From: Rhodoplanes serenus
Lineage (GTDB): Bacteria > Pseudomonadota > Alphaproteobacteria > Rhizobiales > Xanthobacteraceae
DNA length: 64,000 nt
Reading direction: 5' to 3'
Assembly: GCA_945893145.1 (NCBI GenBank)
Contig: CAMDDZ010000012.1
Span: forward strand, 22,581-86,580
The translations under genes were made by a program, and so were the position numbers. The notes under the pieces are model-generated. The model was not told the origin of the DNA, did not search any database, and saw only the letters and a program-made list of their open reading frames with translations. Positions 38,482 to 47,760 of the stretch are shown here, piece by piece; the first letter of the stretch is position 1, and the number at the start of each line of letters is the position of its first letter.

Positions 38482-39335
38482 CCAGCCGCGCTTTTCAGCG
38501 CGCGTTCGACCATCGTGCCGGTGAGCGAACGGCGATAGGCGGCGCTGGCGTGGATGTCCTCCTGCGGCTCGACCGCGGCACTCGCTGCCGCGGCGGCCTT
38601 GGCGATGGTGGCTTCGTCGATGGCGCTGCCGTTGAGCACCGCCTCCACCGGCTTGAGGCGCCGCGGCCGATCGCCAACACCGATCACACCGACATGCGCG
38701 TTGGATGCTTTGCCACTCTTATCGAGGTCATAGAACAAGGCAGCACCCGCCATCGCAAAATCGCCGCGCCGCCGCGCAAATTCCTGGAAACCGGAGCGGC
38801 GGCTCGCGGGCCATGCTGGAAGCCTTACTTCGGTGATGATCTCGTCGGGCTGCAGCGCCGTGGTCAGCGCGCCGAGGAAAAAGTCGGCGGCCTTGATGAT
38901 GCGCGCGCCGGCTTTGCCCATCACCGCAATCTCGGCGTCGCAGGCCACCGCGATCCCGGGCATCTCGGCTGCCGGGTCGGCATGCGCGATGCTACCGCCA
39001 ACGGTGCCGCGGTTGCGGATCTGGTAGTGCGCCACATGCGCGATCGCGGCCTTTAACAACGGATGCGCCGCATCGAGCCGGTCGTCATCCTCGATGTCGC
39101 GCCAGCGCACCAGCGCGCCGAGCCGCACACCGTCAGCGGAAATCTTGATCTCGCCGAGACCCGACAGCTTGCGAAGATCGACCAGCAGCGTCGGCTGCGC
39201 CACGCGGAACGCCATCATCGGCAGGAGGCTCTGTCCGCCGGCCAGCGCCTTGGCCTCGCCATCGTGCGAGGCGAGCAGCTTAACCGCTTCGCTCAAGCTC
39301 GTCGGACAGGCGTATTCGAAGGGCGGCATTTTCAT
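38478..39335 (-). CDS. FAD-binding subunit of molybdenum hydroxylase (CoxM-like)
   Basis: 285 residues. KALAGGQSLLPMMAFR gives the first FAD loop (AGGQS), and IRNRGTVGGSIAHADPAAE the second (TVGGS). The C-terminal CO_deh_flav_C domain follows (RKLKPVEAVL-like, SAAYRRSLTGTMVERAL). It is the first gene of the set, so the order is FAD - 2Fe-2S - Mo. It is divergent from the second Pht5-like gene over about 140 bp, which probably contains both promoters. ATG 39335 or 39329. Confidence 0.91.
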   Translation of the reverse strand: MKMPPFEYACPTSLSEAVKLLASHDGEAKALAGGQSLLPMMAFRVAQPTLLVDLRKLSGLGEIKISADGVRLGALVRWRDIEDDDRLDAAHPLLKAAIAHVAHYQIRNRGTVGGSIAHADPAAEMPGIAVACDAEIAVMGKAGARIIKAADFFLGALTTALQPDEIITEVRLPAWPASRRSGFQEFARRRGDFAMAGAALFYDLDKSGKASNAHVGVIGVGDRPRRLKPVEAVLNGSAIDEATIAKAAAAASAAVEPQEDIHASAAYRRSLTGTMVERALKSAAG

Positions 39336-39473
39336 AGGACGCGGCGGCCTTCGAGCGATGCGGGACCAAGCTTGCTGCGATCTACTATTGCCGTGCGCCA
39401 GAGGCTCGTCAACGCGCTGGCCGCACAGATACTATGAGAGGGCGGCATGGCGCCGCATTTCATTGGAGACCCT

Positions 39474-40463
39474 ATGCCCCTGCCCTTGAGCCTGTCCGTC
39501 TGCAACTACGACCGCACCGCTGCGCTGTTCGATGGCCGCGTGCAGATCGAGGGCTGCGAGGTGTTCGCGGTGCCGAACGAACCGGAGGAATCATTCCACC
39601 GCGCGTTCAAGTTCCAGGAGTTCGACGTCACCGAAGTGTCGATGTCGAGCTACCTGATGACGACGGCGCGCGGCGACGCGCATTACGTCGCGGTGCCGGC
39701 CTTCGTGTCGCGGCTGTTCCGCCACAGCGGCATCTACGTCCGCACCGACCGCGGCATCAAGCGCGCCGAAGACCTCAAGGGCAAGACCATCGGGTTGCCG
39801 GAATACCAGATGACCGCGAACGTCTGGATTCGGGGCACGCTGGAAGAGGAACACGGCGTCAAGCCGCGCGACATCCATTGGCGGCGCGGCGGACTGGAAG
39901 ACGCCGGCCGCGAGGAACGCGCCACCATCAAGCTGCCGGCGGATATCGACCTGCAAGCGGTGCCGCACGACCGCACGCTGTCCGACATGCTGGAGAAGGG
40001 CGAGATCGACGGGCTGATCTCGGCACGCGCGCCGTCCTGCTTTCTGCGCGGCGCGCCGAATGTGGCGCGGCTGTTTCCGGATTATCCCGCGGCCGAAGAG
40101 GCCTATTACAAAAAGACCAAGCTGTTCCCGATCATGCACGCCATCGGCATCCGCAAGTCGCTCGCCGAAAAGCATCCGTGGCTCGCGGTCAGCGTCTACA
40201 AGGCGTTCCTGAAAGCCAAAGCGCTGTGCATGCACGAGCTCGGCCAAATCGGCCATCTCGCGGTGTCGCAACCGTGGAGCGTCTACGAGCACGAGCGCTT
40301 GCAGAAGCTGATGGGCGAGGATTATTGGAGCTACGGCGCGGAAGCGAACAAGCACGCGCTGGAAACGCTGGCGCGCTATTCGTTCGAGCAAGGTCTCTCG
40401 GTGCGCCAGGTGCCGCTGGCGGAGATGTTCGTGAAGTCGACATACGATTTGTCGAAGATTTAG
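39474..40463 (+). CDS. 4,5-dihydroxyphthalate decarboxylase-like / SBP-fold protein (second paralogue)
   Basis: 329 residues from ATG 39474, preferred over ATG 39447 because GGAGA precedes it and because the resulting N terminus aligns with the paralogue at 33924-34916. SVCNYDRTAALFDGRV, FKFQEFDVTEVSMSSYL, GLPEYQMTANVWIRG and KGEIDGLISARAPSC correspond one-to-one to that paralogue. No signal peptide. The end is 1 bp from the converging EamA-type transporter. Confidence 0.82.
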   Translation: MPLPLSLSVCNYDRTAALFDGRVQIEGCEVFAVPNEPEESFHRAFKFQEFDVTEVSMSSYLMTTARGDAHYVAVPAFVSRLFRHSGIYVRTDRGIKRAEDLKGKTIGLPEYQMTANVWIRGTLEEEHGVKPRDIHWRRGGLEDAGREERATIKLPADIDLQAVPHDRTLSDMLEKGEIDGLISARAPSCFLRGAPNVARLFPDYPAAEEAYYKKTKLFPIMHAIGIRKSLAEKHPWLAVSVYKAFLKAKALCMHELGQIGHLAVSQPWSVYEHERLQKLMGEDYWSYGAEANKHALETLARYSFEQGLSVRQVPLAEMFVKSTYDLSKI

Positions 40464-40464
40464 C

Positions 40465-41373
40465 TCACTGGCTCACCAATACGACACCCACCGCCACAAG
40501 CACGGCCGCACCGCCCTTGAGCACGAACTCGCGCGCCGAGAGATTTTCGCGGCTCAGCTTGGGGAACAGCAGCGTCAGCATCACGCCGATGGCGAAGACG
40601 AACAGCGTCGTGGTCGAGCCGATGGCCTGCACGATCGAGATCGGCGCAAACAGCAGCGCGTAGCGGTTGGCAAGCCCGCCGCCGAGGTTGATCAATTCGT
40701 TCGACGCATTGATCGCCAATAGCGCGCCGCCGTTCTTGCGCAACAGCTCGAAAAACTGCCTGCGATAGTGCGGGATGCAAAGGAACACCACACCGAATAC
40801 GGCCTCGCCGGCAAACATCCAGAACGCGGTGGCCCAGAACTCGTGCCGCACCGCGAATATCTTGAAGATCAGCGTCGAGAGCGACAGCACAAAACCGCAG
40901 GCCAGCATCAGCAGTGCCAGCCGCCAGCGGAACGGCTCGCGCCGGCCCCCACCGCCGACCGATACCAGCAGCACGCCGAGCACGATCAACGCGCCGCCCG
41001 CGAACTGCGTCACGTTCAGCGTTTCGCCGAGCACCAGATAGCCGAGCCCATAGCCGAACAACGGCGACGCCTGGAAAAACGGCGCCACCACGGAGGCCTC
41101 ATGGCCTTGCAGCGCATTCAAATAAAAGATGATCGCGCCCATGTAGAGCACGCCGGAAAGCGACATCAACGCGATGCTGAACGCATCGCGATGCAGCACG
41201 TCCGGCTCGAACACCGCGATCACCGGCATCAGAAAAAGGCCCATGAGCGCGGTGAACAGCAGCAGCACCACAACGTCGGTGTGCTTGAAGTAGCGCTCGA
41301 CCAGGTACTTGTCCAAATGCGTCGAGATCGCCCACAGTACCGGGCCGCAGAGTGCGAAAACGAGCCAGCTCAT
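40465..41373 (-). CDS. EamA/DMT-type membrane transporter
   Basis: 302 residues from ATG 41373; the frame extends to 41439 without support. About ten hydrophobic helices in two EamA-like halves: MSWLVFALCGPVLWAIS, VVVLLLFTALMGLFLMPV, GVLYMGAIIFYLNAL, GGALIVLGVLLVSVGG, then after the polar GGRREPFRW the second half with MLACGFVLSLSTLIF and VLKGGAAVLVAVGVVLVS. Likely an exporter or importer of small metabolites in the inner membrane. The substrate is unknown. Confidence 0.84.
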   Translation of the reverse strand: MSWLVFALCGPVLWAISTHLDKYLVERYFKHTDVVVLLLFTALMGLFLMPVIAVFEPDVLHRDAFSIALMSLSGVLYMGAIIFYLNALQGHEASVVAPFFQASPLFGYGLGYLVLGETLNVTQFAGGALIVLGVLLVSVGGGGRREPFRWRLALLMLACGFVLSLSTLIFKIFAVRHEFWATAFWMFAGEAVFGVVFLCIPHYRRQFFELLRKNGGALLAINASNELINLGGGLANRYALLFAPISIVQAIGSTTTLFVFAIGVMLTLLFPKLSRENLSAREFVLKGGAAVLVAVGVVLVSQ

Positions 41374-41432
41374 GAGCGCGTTGTGGCATGCTCTGGCAAG
41401 CACGTCACGCCTTGACGCGCCGGTCTTGATCG

Positions 41433-41596
41433 GCCTCATGGTGAGGAGCGCAGCGGAGCTGCGCGTCTCGAACGTCGCAAGTCGGGTTTACCCGACTTGC
41501 GCACTAAACATTTCCGATCTCGGGCAAGCCCGAGATCGGCGGCCGCCTCCATCCTTCGAGACGCGCTTCTTCGAAGCGCTCCTCAGGACGAGGCGG
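41433..41596. repeat. Dispersed modular hairpin repeat, family C, copy 1
   Basis: Left end CCTCATGGTGAGGAGCGC, right end GCTCCTCAGGACGAGG. Inside are two perfect hairpins in the order AAGTCGGGTTTACCCGACTT, then GATCTCGGGCAAGCCCGAGA. The copy at 54067-54229 has the same outer ends but the two hairpins in the opposite order. It occupies most of the gap between the EamA-type gene and the quinone oxidoreductase gene. Confidence 0.85.
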
Positions 41597-41627
41597 ATCG
41601 AAGTTGCGAAGCAGGAGATAGACAGCA

Positions 41628-42620
41628 ATGCGTGCGGTCGTGGTCCGCGAATTCGGCGACATCGATCAGGCGTCGCTCGGCGATATGCCAAAGCCCCAGC
41701 CGAAGGACGGCGAGGTGCTGCTCGAAGTGCACGCCACGGCGGTGAACTTCGTCGATCTGGTGATGATGAGCGGCAAGTATCAGTTCAAGCCTGCGCTGCC
41801 ATTCATTCCGGGCAAGTTGCCGGTCGGGGTCGTGGCAGCGGTCGGCAACGGGGTGACGAACTTCCGTGCCGGCGACCACGTACTGATGATGGCGGAGTCC
41901 GGTGGCTTTGCCGAATTCTGCACGCTCGCCGCAAACCAGTGCGTGAAAATCCCGCCGGCGCTGCCGTTCACCGAAGCAGCCTCAATGGCGCTGGTTTACG
42001 ACACCGCTTACTTCGCGCTGAAAGAGCGCGGCCGCATTCAGCCTGGCGAAACCGTGCTGGTGCTCGGCGCGACCGGTGGCGTCGGCCTCGCCGCGGTCCA
42101 GCTGGCCAAGGCCATGGGCGGTAAGGTTCTGGCCGCAGTCGCAAGCCCCGATAAGACCGACATCGTGCGCGCGGCCGGCGCCGACGCCATCGTCGACCTT
42201 TCGACGCCCGATCTGCACGAAAGCCTGCGCCAGCAGGTGTTTGCACAGACCGACAAGAAGGGCGTCGACATCATCATCGACATGCTGGGCGGCGACATTT
42301 TCGACGCTGCGGTGCGGGCGCTGGCCTGGAACGGACGGCTGGTGGTGATCGGCTTTGCGTCCGGCCGCATCCCGTCGCTGAAGATGAACTACGTGCTGGT
42401 AAAGAACATCGAAGTGAGCGGCATGCAGATTAGCGACTATCGCAAGCGCCGCCCGGCCGACATGCAGGCCTGCTTCAAGGACATCTTCGCCTGGCACGCG
42501 GCTGGCAAATTGAAGCCGCTGCCGACCAAGGTCTATCCGTTCGAGCAATTCGCCGAGGCGATGCGCGCCATCCGCGACCGCACAGTGCGCGGCCGCGTGG
42601 TGCTGACAATCAAGAGCTGA
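41628..42620 (+). CDS. NADPH:quinone oxidoreductase family protein (zinc-free MDR)
   Basis: 330 residues, ATG with AGGAGA upstream. The MDR fold without the zinc-site Cys cluster; the nucleotide-binding loop is VLGATGGVGLAAVQLAKAMG. GDHVLMMAESGGFAEFCTL and DMLGGDIFDAAVRALAWNGRLVVIGFASGR are typical of the quinone oxidoreductase / enoyl reductase branch. It probably reduces quinones or enones with NADPH in the cytosol. It stands alone behind a family C repeat. Confidence 0.9.
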   Translation: MRAVVVREFGDIDQASLGDMPKPQPKDGEVLLEVHATAVNFVDLVMMSGKYQFKPALPFIPGKLPVGVVAAVGNGVTNFRAGDHVLMMAESGGFAEFCTLAANQCVKIPPALPFTEAASMALVYDTAYFALKERGRIQPGETVLVLGATGGVGLAAVQLAKAMGGKVLAAVASPDKTDIVRAAGADAIVDLSTPDLHESLRQQVFAQTDKKGVDIIIDMLGGDIFDAAVRALAWNGRLVVIGFASGRIPSLKMNYVLVKNIEVSGMQISDYRKRRPADMQACFKDIFAWHAAGKLKPLPTKVYPFEQFAEAMRAIRDRTVRGRVVLTIKS

Positions 42621-42640
42621 TTGGATTTGCGTGCCGGGGG

Positions 42641-42826
42641 CTATACGCCACCGGCGTCGAGCTCTCCCCCGTTGTGTGAAGGCTGCCGGCGTCCCAGCCC
42701 GGTTTGGAGTTCGTCCACCAGATTGCGAAGCCGCTCAACGGCTTTCAGATCGAAGCAATCGTTCGCGATCCTGGCGAGACGTTCCGCAACAGACTGCAAC
42801 GCATGTACATCAGTGACATCAGTCAT
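42641..42826 (-). CDS. Small hypothetical protein
   Basis: 61 residues from ATG 42826 with TTGGAG upstream. The sequence is amphipathic and helical (ALQSVAERLARIANDCFDLK, VERLRNLVDELQTGL), unlike a random frame, so I call it with caution. An upstream ATG at 42874 extends it by 16 residues. No known domain. The rest of the gap 42827-43061 shows no gene I can support. Confidence 0.4.
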   Translation of the reverse strand: MTDVTDVHALQSVAERLARIANDCFDLKAVERLRNLVDELQTGLGRRQPSHNGGELDAGGV

Positions 42827-43061
42827 CGGGCCCACTCCAAGTTCACGTGGCCCTCCCCGCATGTTTTTTGACATGAGTCGCTAACACAGACAATTTGAAA
42901 TTTTCGCGCTTAAGTTCCTGTGTGGCCTAACGAACCCAGGATCCGCGTATCATTTTGGGACGCGGCGGACCTAACCCAATACCACCGGGCGCGATACCCC
43001 GAGCGGAAATCTCAGGCGCCGTCTGCATTCTGGCGCCGGAGATCAATTGACGAGACCGCGC

Positions 43062-43622
43062 TCAGAATCCCGGCAGCCGCGGCGCGCGGTCGAAGTGTAC
43101 GCCTTCGAGCGCGAGCAGCTGCTGCTTGGTCTTGGTGCCGCCATAGGCCGAGAAGCCGCCAAGCTTGTTGCCGGCCGCGAGCACGCGGTGGCACGGAATG
43201 ACGATCGGCACCGGATTGCGGCCCATCGCTTCGCCGACGTCGCGCGCGCCCTCCCAATCGGCCGCGCCGAGCTCCTTGGCGAGCGCGCCATAGGTTGTGG
43301 TGTGGCCGAAACCAACGGTGCGTAGCGCGGTGTAAAGCTTGCGGCGGAAATCGTCCATGCCGGCGAGATCGACCGCGACCGCGGAGAAGTCCACCGGCTC
43401 GCCCGCGAGATAGCGTTGAATGTCGGCGACCAGAGCCGCGATCGCGGGCGGCGGCTCGGCAGCGCCGAGACTTTTAGATTTATCCACGATGCGTTTTTCA
43501 GTTTCGGCGCGATCCTTCTCCGGCAGCGTCACGGCCACGAGGCCGTGTGTGCTCCAGGCAACGCCACAGATGCCAATCGCGGTTTCAAACAGATGGTGGC
43601 GGGTCGTGGTTTCAGCGGTCAT
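43062..43622 (-). CDS. ogt: Methylated-DNA--protein-cysteine methyltransferase (Ogt type)
   Basis: 186 residues. The acceptor motif VIPCHRVLAA has Cys144, and GFGHTTTYGALAKELG is the DNA-binding helix-turn-helix with the Tyr/Arg finger region before it. GGFSAYGGTKTKQQLLALE completes the C-terminal signature. It repairs O6-alkylguanine by stoichiometric transfer to the Cys. There is no Ada-type N-terminal zinc domain, so Ogt rather than Ada. Confidence 0.93.
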   Translation of the reverse strand: MTAETTTRHHLFETAIGICGVAWSTHGLVAVTLPEKDRAETEKRIVDKSKSLGAAEPPPAIAALVADIQRYLAGEPVDFSAVAVDLAGMDDFRRKLYTALRTVGFGHTTTYGALAKELGAADWEGARDVGEAMGRNPVPIVIPCHRVLAAGNKLGGFSAYGGTKTKQQLLALEGVHFDRAPRLPGF

Positions 43623-43755
43623 GGTTCGTAATTTAGGACTGCGCCCGCGCTCTGCCCACCCGATTTATCGGGTCTGGTTCCGGCGGAACGGCGGCCGTAT
43701 CCGCGGCGTTTCTCTTGTGAGGGCGAGCCAAAGGGAACCGCGAAGGAACCACCCC

Positions 43756-44085
43756 ATGTCCGACCTGCACCACGATCAGCCGCGCAACCCGTTGCAGAAG
43801 ATCGAGCAGCAACACGATGAATCCAACACCATGCTGGCGATCCTGTTTGCCGGCATCGGCTCGCTGTTCATTGCCGGGATTATCGGCGCGTTCATCTACG
43901 CCAAAGACACCAACCCGGTCACCGCGCAAGCGCCAAGCGCTCCGACTGCTGCCGCGCCGGGCAGCACTGGACCGAGCACCACCGGATTCGCGACGACCGG
44001 CTCCAACAACTGCAACGTCCCGGCACGGACGCGCGACCAAGACGTCAACCAGATGGGCGATCCGCTTTCGCCGCAGGCGCGATAA
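43756..44085 (+). CDS. Small single-pass membrane protein of unknown function
   Basis: 109 residues from ATG 43756 with AAGGAACC upstream. A hydrophilic N terminus is followed by one membrane helix (TMLAILFAGIGSLFIAGIIG, residues ~25-46) and then a low-complexity Ala/Pro/Ser/Thr-rich periplasmic tail. A lone Cys lies in SNNCNVPARTRD. No domain recognised. It may belong with the SYLF gene 209 bp downstream, but the gap suggests a separate promoter. Confidence 0.7.
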   Translation: MSDLHHDQPRNPLQKIEQQHDESNTMLAILFAGIGSLFIAGIIGAFIYAKDTNPVTAQAPSAPTAAAPGSTGPSTTGFATTGSNNCNVPARTRDQDVNQMGDPLSPQAR

Positions 44086-44294
44086 CGCGGCAAACGGCTT
44101 GGGGCGGCCTTTGATTGGCGCGGCCTTTTGACTGACATCTGACGGGCGTCGCGCAGCGGCACCCGGTCCGCGGACTTTGATTGCGACCACCCTCCATCCC
44201 GATCCCGGCTACAACACAAGTGATTCGCGCGACAGGCCGCATCGGCCTGCTGCACGACCACCCATCCCGCAACCCGACGCCAGGAGGCTTTCGC

Positions 44295-44849
44295 ATGACG
44301 ACGCACGGAAACGCCATCGCCATCGTTTTGCTCGCGGCGCTCGCGCTGCTGGGCGGCAGCGCGCCGAGCCAAGCCGCCAGCCCCGGCCAGATCAACGCCG
44401 ATGTGAACGCTACAATCGACCGGCTTCACAAGAATTTCCCCGGCACGCGCGACCTGTCCAAGCGAGCGGCCGGCATCCTGGTGTTTCCGAGCATCATTAA
44501 GGCGGGGGCCGGCATCGGCGGCGAATATGGCGAGGGCGCGCTGCGGATCGAGGGGCGCACGGTCGCCTTCTACAGCTCCGTTTCGGCCTCGGTCGGCTTT
44601 CAGTTCGGCGCGCAGTCGCGCGCCATCGTCATCATGTTCATGACGCGCGAAGCGCTCGAGCGCTTTCAGCGTCTCGATGGCTGGAAGGTCGGCGTCGATG
44701 GCTCGGTCGCTATCATCACGGTTGGCGCCGGCGGGTCGATCGATACCGCCAAGATCGCGAGCCCGGTGATCGGCTTCATGCTCGACCCGAAGGGGCTGAT
44801 GTACAATCTGACGCTGGAAGGGTCGAAGATCAGTAAGATGAACAAGTAG
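44295..44849 (+). CDS. SYLF (Ysc84-type) lipid-binding domain protein, secreted
   Basis: 184 residues from ATG 44295 with CAGGAGG upstream. Signal peptide ~1-28 (AIAIVLLAALALLGG ... SQAASPG). The mature part matches the SYLF domain: FPGTRDLSKRAAGILVFPSI, KAGAGIGGEYGEGAL, SASVGFQFGAQSRAIVIMFM and VGVDGSVAIITVGAGGSID. Bacterial SYLF proteins are small envelope proteins proposed to bind lipid; no enzymatic role is known. Single gene. Confidence 0.87.
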   Translation: MTTHGNAIAIVLLAALALLGGSAPSQAASPGQINADVNATIDRLHKNFPGTRDLSKRAAGILVFPSIIKAGAGIGGEYGEGALRIEGRTVAFYSSVSASVGFQFGAQSRAIVIMFMTREALERFQRLDGWKVGVDGSVAIITVGAGGSIDTAKIASPVIGFMLDPKGLMYNLTLEGSKISKMNK

Positions 44850-44935
44850 CGGCGATTTGTAGCGACGTCATCGCGCGCGACGTTCACCCGGCCTCGTCCC
44901 TTGGTTCGGCAGCAGACCGTAATGCTTGGCGCCGC

Positions 44936-45829
44936 TTAGGGCACGCAGGCCGCAGGCAACTTGGCCGCGTAATCGGCGATGCCCCCGGGCGTCGTCACCC
45001 ACACTTTGTCGAATCCCGGATGCTTCATGAGCGTTTGCAGGGCTTGGCGCACCTGCGCGAGCCGGAACGGCTGACCCGTGCAGAACGTGTGCATCGAGAT
45101 GGCGAACACCAGTGACTGTTTCTCCGAAAGCCGCAGCATTTCCTCGAACTGATCGAGGATCATGCGATGGAAGTCCGTCGCGGGCTGGGCACGGCTGAGC
45201 ATCGTCGGCGTATCGTTGATTTCGGCCGGATAGGGCACCGACATGATGCGGCCCGCGCGCGTCTTCATCCAGAACGGCTGATCGTCGGCCGGCCAGTCCA
45301 TCAGGAACGTATAGCCGTTCTCCTGCAGCAGGTCGGGAGTGACCGCCGTCTCTGAAATCCACGGTCCCATCCAACCATAGGGACGTCGCCCGCAACTCTC
45401 GGCCAGCGTCTTGGTCGCGTGCGCGATCATCGCGGCCTCGGTCGCCTCATCCATGTCGGATTGGCGCTCGGAGTTCGTATAGCCATGGCCGATCACTTCG
45501 TCGCCACGCTTACGAATGCGCGCGGCGATCTGCGGCATCTCCTCGCAGACCGAAGCATTGAGCAGATGGCACATCGGCAGCTTCAATTCGTCCATCAGAT
45601 CGAAAATGCGCCAGATGCCGACGCGCAGACCGTAGTCGCGCCAGCCGAAATTGCGAACATCGGGCTGGGGGCCGAGCGCCGTCGGCGTATGGCCGAGGCC
45701 TTCGCCAAAGCTGAAATGCTCGACATTCAGCGCGCAATAGAAGGCCAGGCGCTTATTGCCTGGCCACACGAAGTCTTGCCGCTCGGTGATCGGCGAATAG
45801 ACGTAGCGATTGTGTTTCTTCAGTTTCAT
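44936..45829 (-). CDS. Polysaccharide deacetylase family protein (PuuE-like)
   Basis: 297 residues. NodB-like barrel: LAFYCALNVEHFSFGEG at the first motif (Glu where the family often has Asp), GDEVIGHGYTNSERQ with the metal-binding His, RRPYGWMGPWISETAVTPDLL with the third motif, and SMHTFCTGQPFRLAQ near the end. The NVEHF and SERQ forms resemble cofactor-independent allantoinase PuuE, which hydrolyses a cyclic amide, more than chitooligosaccharide deacetylases. A role in amide or ureide catabolism would suit the neighbourhood, but this is inference. Confidence 0.83.
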   Translation of the reverse strand: MKLKKHNRYVYSPITERQDFVWPGNKRLAFYCALNVEHFSFGEGLGHTPTALGPQPDVRNFGWRDYGLRVGIWRIFDLMDELKLPMCHLLNASVCEEMPQIAARIRKRGDEVIGHGYTNSERQSDMDEATEAAMIAHATKTLAESCGRRPYGWMGPWISETAVTPDLLQENGYTFLMDWPADDQPFWMKTRAGRIMSVPYPAEINDTPTMLSRAQPATDFHRMILDQFEEMLRLSEKQSLVFAISMHTFCTGQPFRLAQVRQALQTLMKHPGFDKVWVTTPGGIADYAAKLPAACVP

Positions 45830-45890
45830 GGCGCGCGAGCCTTATGGCTTCGATGTAACACTGCGCGATCATGCCGCGTCACGCGCAGGC

Positions 45891-45993
45891 TGTCATGCCC
45901 CGCGAAAGCGGGGCATCCAGTAACCGCGGCGACCTCAGAGATTCACACGACTGTCCGTGAATACTGGATCGCCCGCTTTCGCGGGCGATGACA
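45891..45993. repeat. Dispersed palindromic repeat, family B, copy 2 (inverted)
   Basis: Left end TGTCATGCCCCGCGAAAG, right end CTTTCGCGGGCGATGACA. Compared with copies at 34960 and 55319 the GCCCCGC and CGCCCGC arms are exchanged, so this copy is in the opposite orientation. Inner edges are GGGGCATCCAGTA and TACTGGATCGCCC. It fills the gap between the deacetylase and the TcuA-like gene. Confidence 0.85.
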
Positions 45994-46079
45994 GCTCCGG
46001 CGCTGCTTGCCGAGGCTGCGAGCCAAGGCCTCGACGTCGATCCGGTGGCGGCGATCAACGCGTCACGTTAGAGCGAGTG

Positions 46080-47567
46080 CTAGGCGTTCCGCGCAGCCCC
46101 CGCGCCGGCGCCGGCGATGCGGCCGAACACGGCGCCGGACATCAGCCCCGAGCCACCCGGATAGTTGAAATAGAAAATGCCGCCGACCAGTTCGCCAGCC
46201 GCGTAGAGGCCGGGGATCGGGTTCATGTCGGAGTCGATCACCTGGCCGGTGTCCGGATCGATGCGCACGCCGCCGAAGCTGAACGACACGCCGCAGCCGA
46301 CCTGATAGGCCTCGAAGGGCGCTTGATCGATGGTGTTGGCCCAGTTCGACTTGTTGATGTCGAGACCGACCGTGCTGCGGCCGTCCTTGACGTTCGGATT
46401 GAACGGCACGTCCTTCTTCACCGCGGCGTTGTACTTCTTGATCTCGTCGAGGAACGCAGGCGCGTTGACGCCTTCGAGCTTGTGGGCGAACTCCTCGATG
46501 GTGTTGGCCGACACCTTGCTGACGCGCTTGATGCGGTATTCGTCGCGCAGCATCGGCACGATTTTGCCGTCGAACACCTGCCAGGCAAAGTTGTTGGGCT
46601 GGCGCAGCACCACGGCGCCGTACTTGGCATAGGTGTAGTTGCGGAAGTCGGCGCCCTCATCGACAAAGCGCCGGCCGGTGGCATTGATCAGGATGCCCCA
46701 CGGATAACTGTGCTTCTGGAAATTGTCGCCGACCGAGAGGTCGCCGAACTCAGGCGCGTTGTAGTCCCACTGCACCGCGTGCGAGCCCGACCAATTGCCG
46801 AAGCTCGATGCGCCGATCGCCAGCGCCATGTTGATGCCGTCGCCAGTGTTGTAGGGCGTGCCGCGCACCTTCGCGAGCTCCCAGCCCGGGCCGAGATATT
46901 TTGTGCGCATCTCGGCGCTCGACTCGAAGCCGCCGCAGGCGATCACCACCGACTTGCACTTGATCTCTTCGATGCGGCCGTTGGCCTTCACCTTGACGCC
47001 GCGCACCAGGTTGCCGTCGTAGATCAATTCGAACGCGCGCGTACCGTAGACGATCTCGATGCCCTGCTTCTCGGCGAGCTTAAGGTGCTGATCGACCAGG
47101 CCCGGACCGCCGCCCTTGGATTCCACCGTGAGGCCGCCCCAGAACTTGAACTTGCCGTCGATCAGATAGGCCTGGCGGCCCCAGATCGGGTCGAACTTCA
47201 TACCCTTGGAATGCAGCCAGCGCATCGCGTCACGCGAACGGCCGACCAGGCGGTCGCACAGGTCGCCGTCGGTCCGATAGTTCGTGATACGGAACATGTC
47301 GTCGTAGAACTGGTCCTGCGTATAGGTGCCGAAGTCACTGCGCTCGACCTCGGCGGCGGTCAGGTCTGGCATGATGGCCTTGAGATCGTCGACGCCGTCA
47401 TAGACGCAACGGAATGCGCCTGCGGTGAAGCGCGAGTTGCCGCCCATCAGTTCCTTCGGCGCGCGCTCGATCATCAGCACGCTCGCGCCCTTCTCGCGCG
47501 CCGCCAGCGCCGCGCAAAACGCGGCGTTCCCGGCGCCAACCACCACAACATCCCACTTGTCCGCCAC
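46080..47567 (-). CDS. tcuA: FAD-dependent tricarballylate dehydrogenase (TcuA/CobZ-like)
   Basis: 495 residues, GTG start behind GGAGGATT. FAD-binding VVVVGAGNAAFCAALAAREKG at the N terminus; SVVIACGGFESSAEMR, GDGINMALAIGAS and IPGLYAAGELVGGIFYFNYPGGSG are fumarate-reductase/succinate-dehydrogenase flavoprotein motifs, and the overall pattern is that of TcuA. TcuA oxidises tricarballylate to cis-aconitate. Its usual partner TcuB (membrane electron acceptor) is not adjacent, so the substrate may differ. It is divergent from the caspase-like gene. Confidence 0.85.
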   Translation of the reverse strand: MADKWDVVVVGAGNAAFCAALAAREKGASVLMIERAPKELMGGNSRFTAGAFRCVYDGVDDLKAIMPDLTAAEVERSDFGTYTQDQFYDDMFRITNYRTDGDLCDRLVGRSRDAMRWLHSKGMKFDPIWGRQAYLIDGKFKFWGGLTVESKGGGPGLVDQHLKLAEKQGIEIVYGTRAFELIYDGNLVRGVKVKANGRIEEIKCKSVVIACGGFESSAEMRTKYLGPGWELAKVRGTPYNTGDGINMALAIGASSFGNWSGSHAVQWDYNAPEFGDLSVGDNFQKHSYPWGILINATGRRFVDEGADFRNYTYAKYGAVVLRQPNNFAWQVFDGKIVPMLRDEYRIKRVSKVSANTIEEFAHKLEGVNAPAFLDEIKKYNAAVKKDVPFNPNVKDGRSTVGLDINKSNWANTIDQAPFEAYQVGCGVSFSFGGVRIDPDTGQVIDSDMNPIPGLYAAGELVGGIFYFNYPGGSGLMSGAVFGRIAGAGAGAARNA

Positions 47568-47760
47568 GATTCAATCCTCCCACGCGGCCTTTGGCCGCCC
47601 GATGTCAGGCACAACCCGCCAAATCGCTCCTGTCGTGTCAAGGCCGGAACGCCCGCGCCTTCGGTGCTTCCAGCCAAGCGGCACATTGCCAGCCGCAAGA
47701 TGCTGCCTTATGGATATGCAACCTGCATCTGCAAGCCGAAAGGCATCGGGGGAGGGCAGA

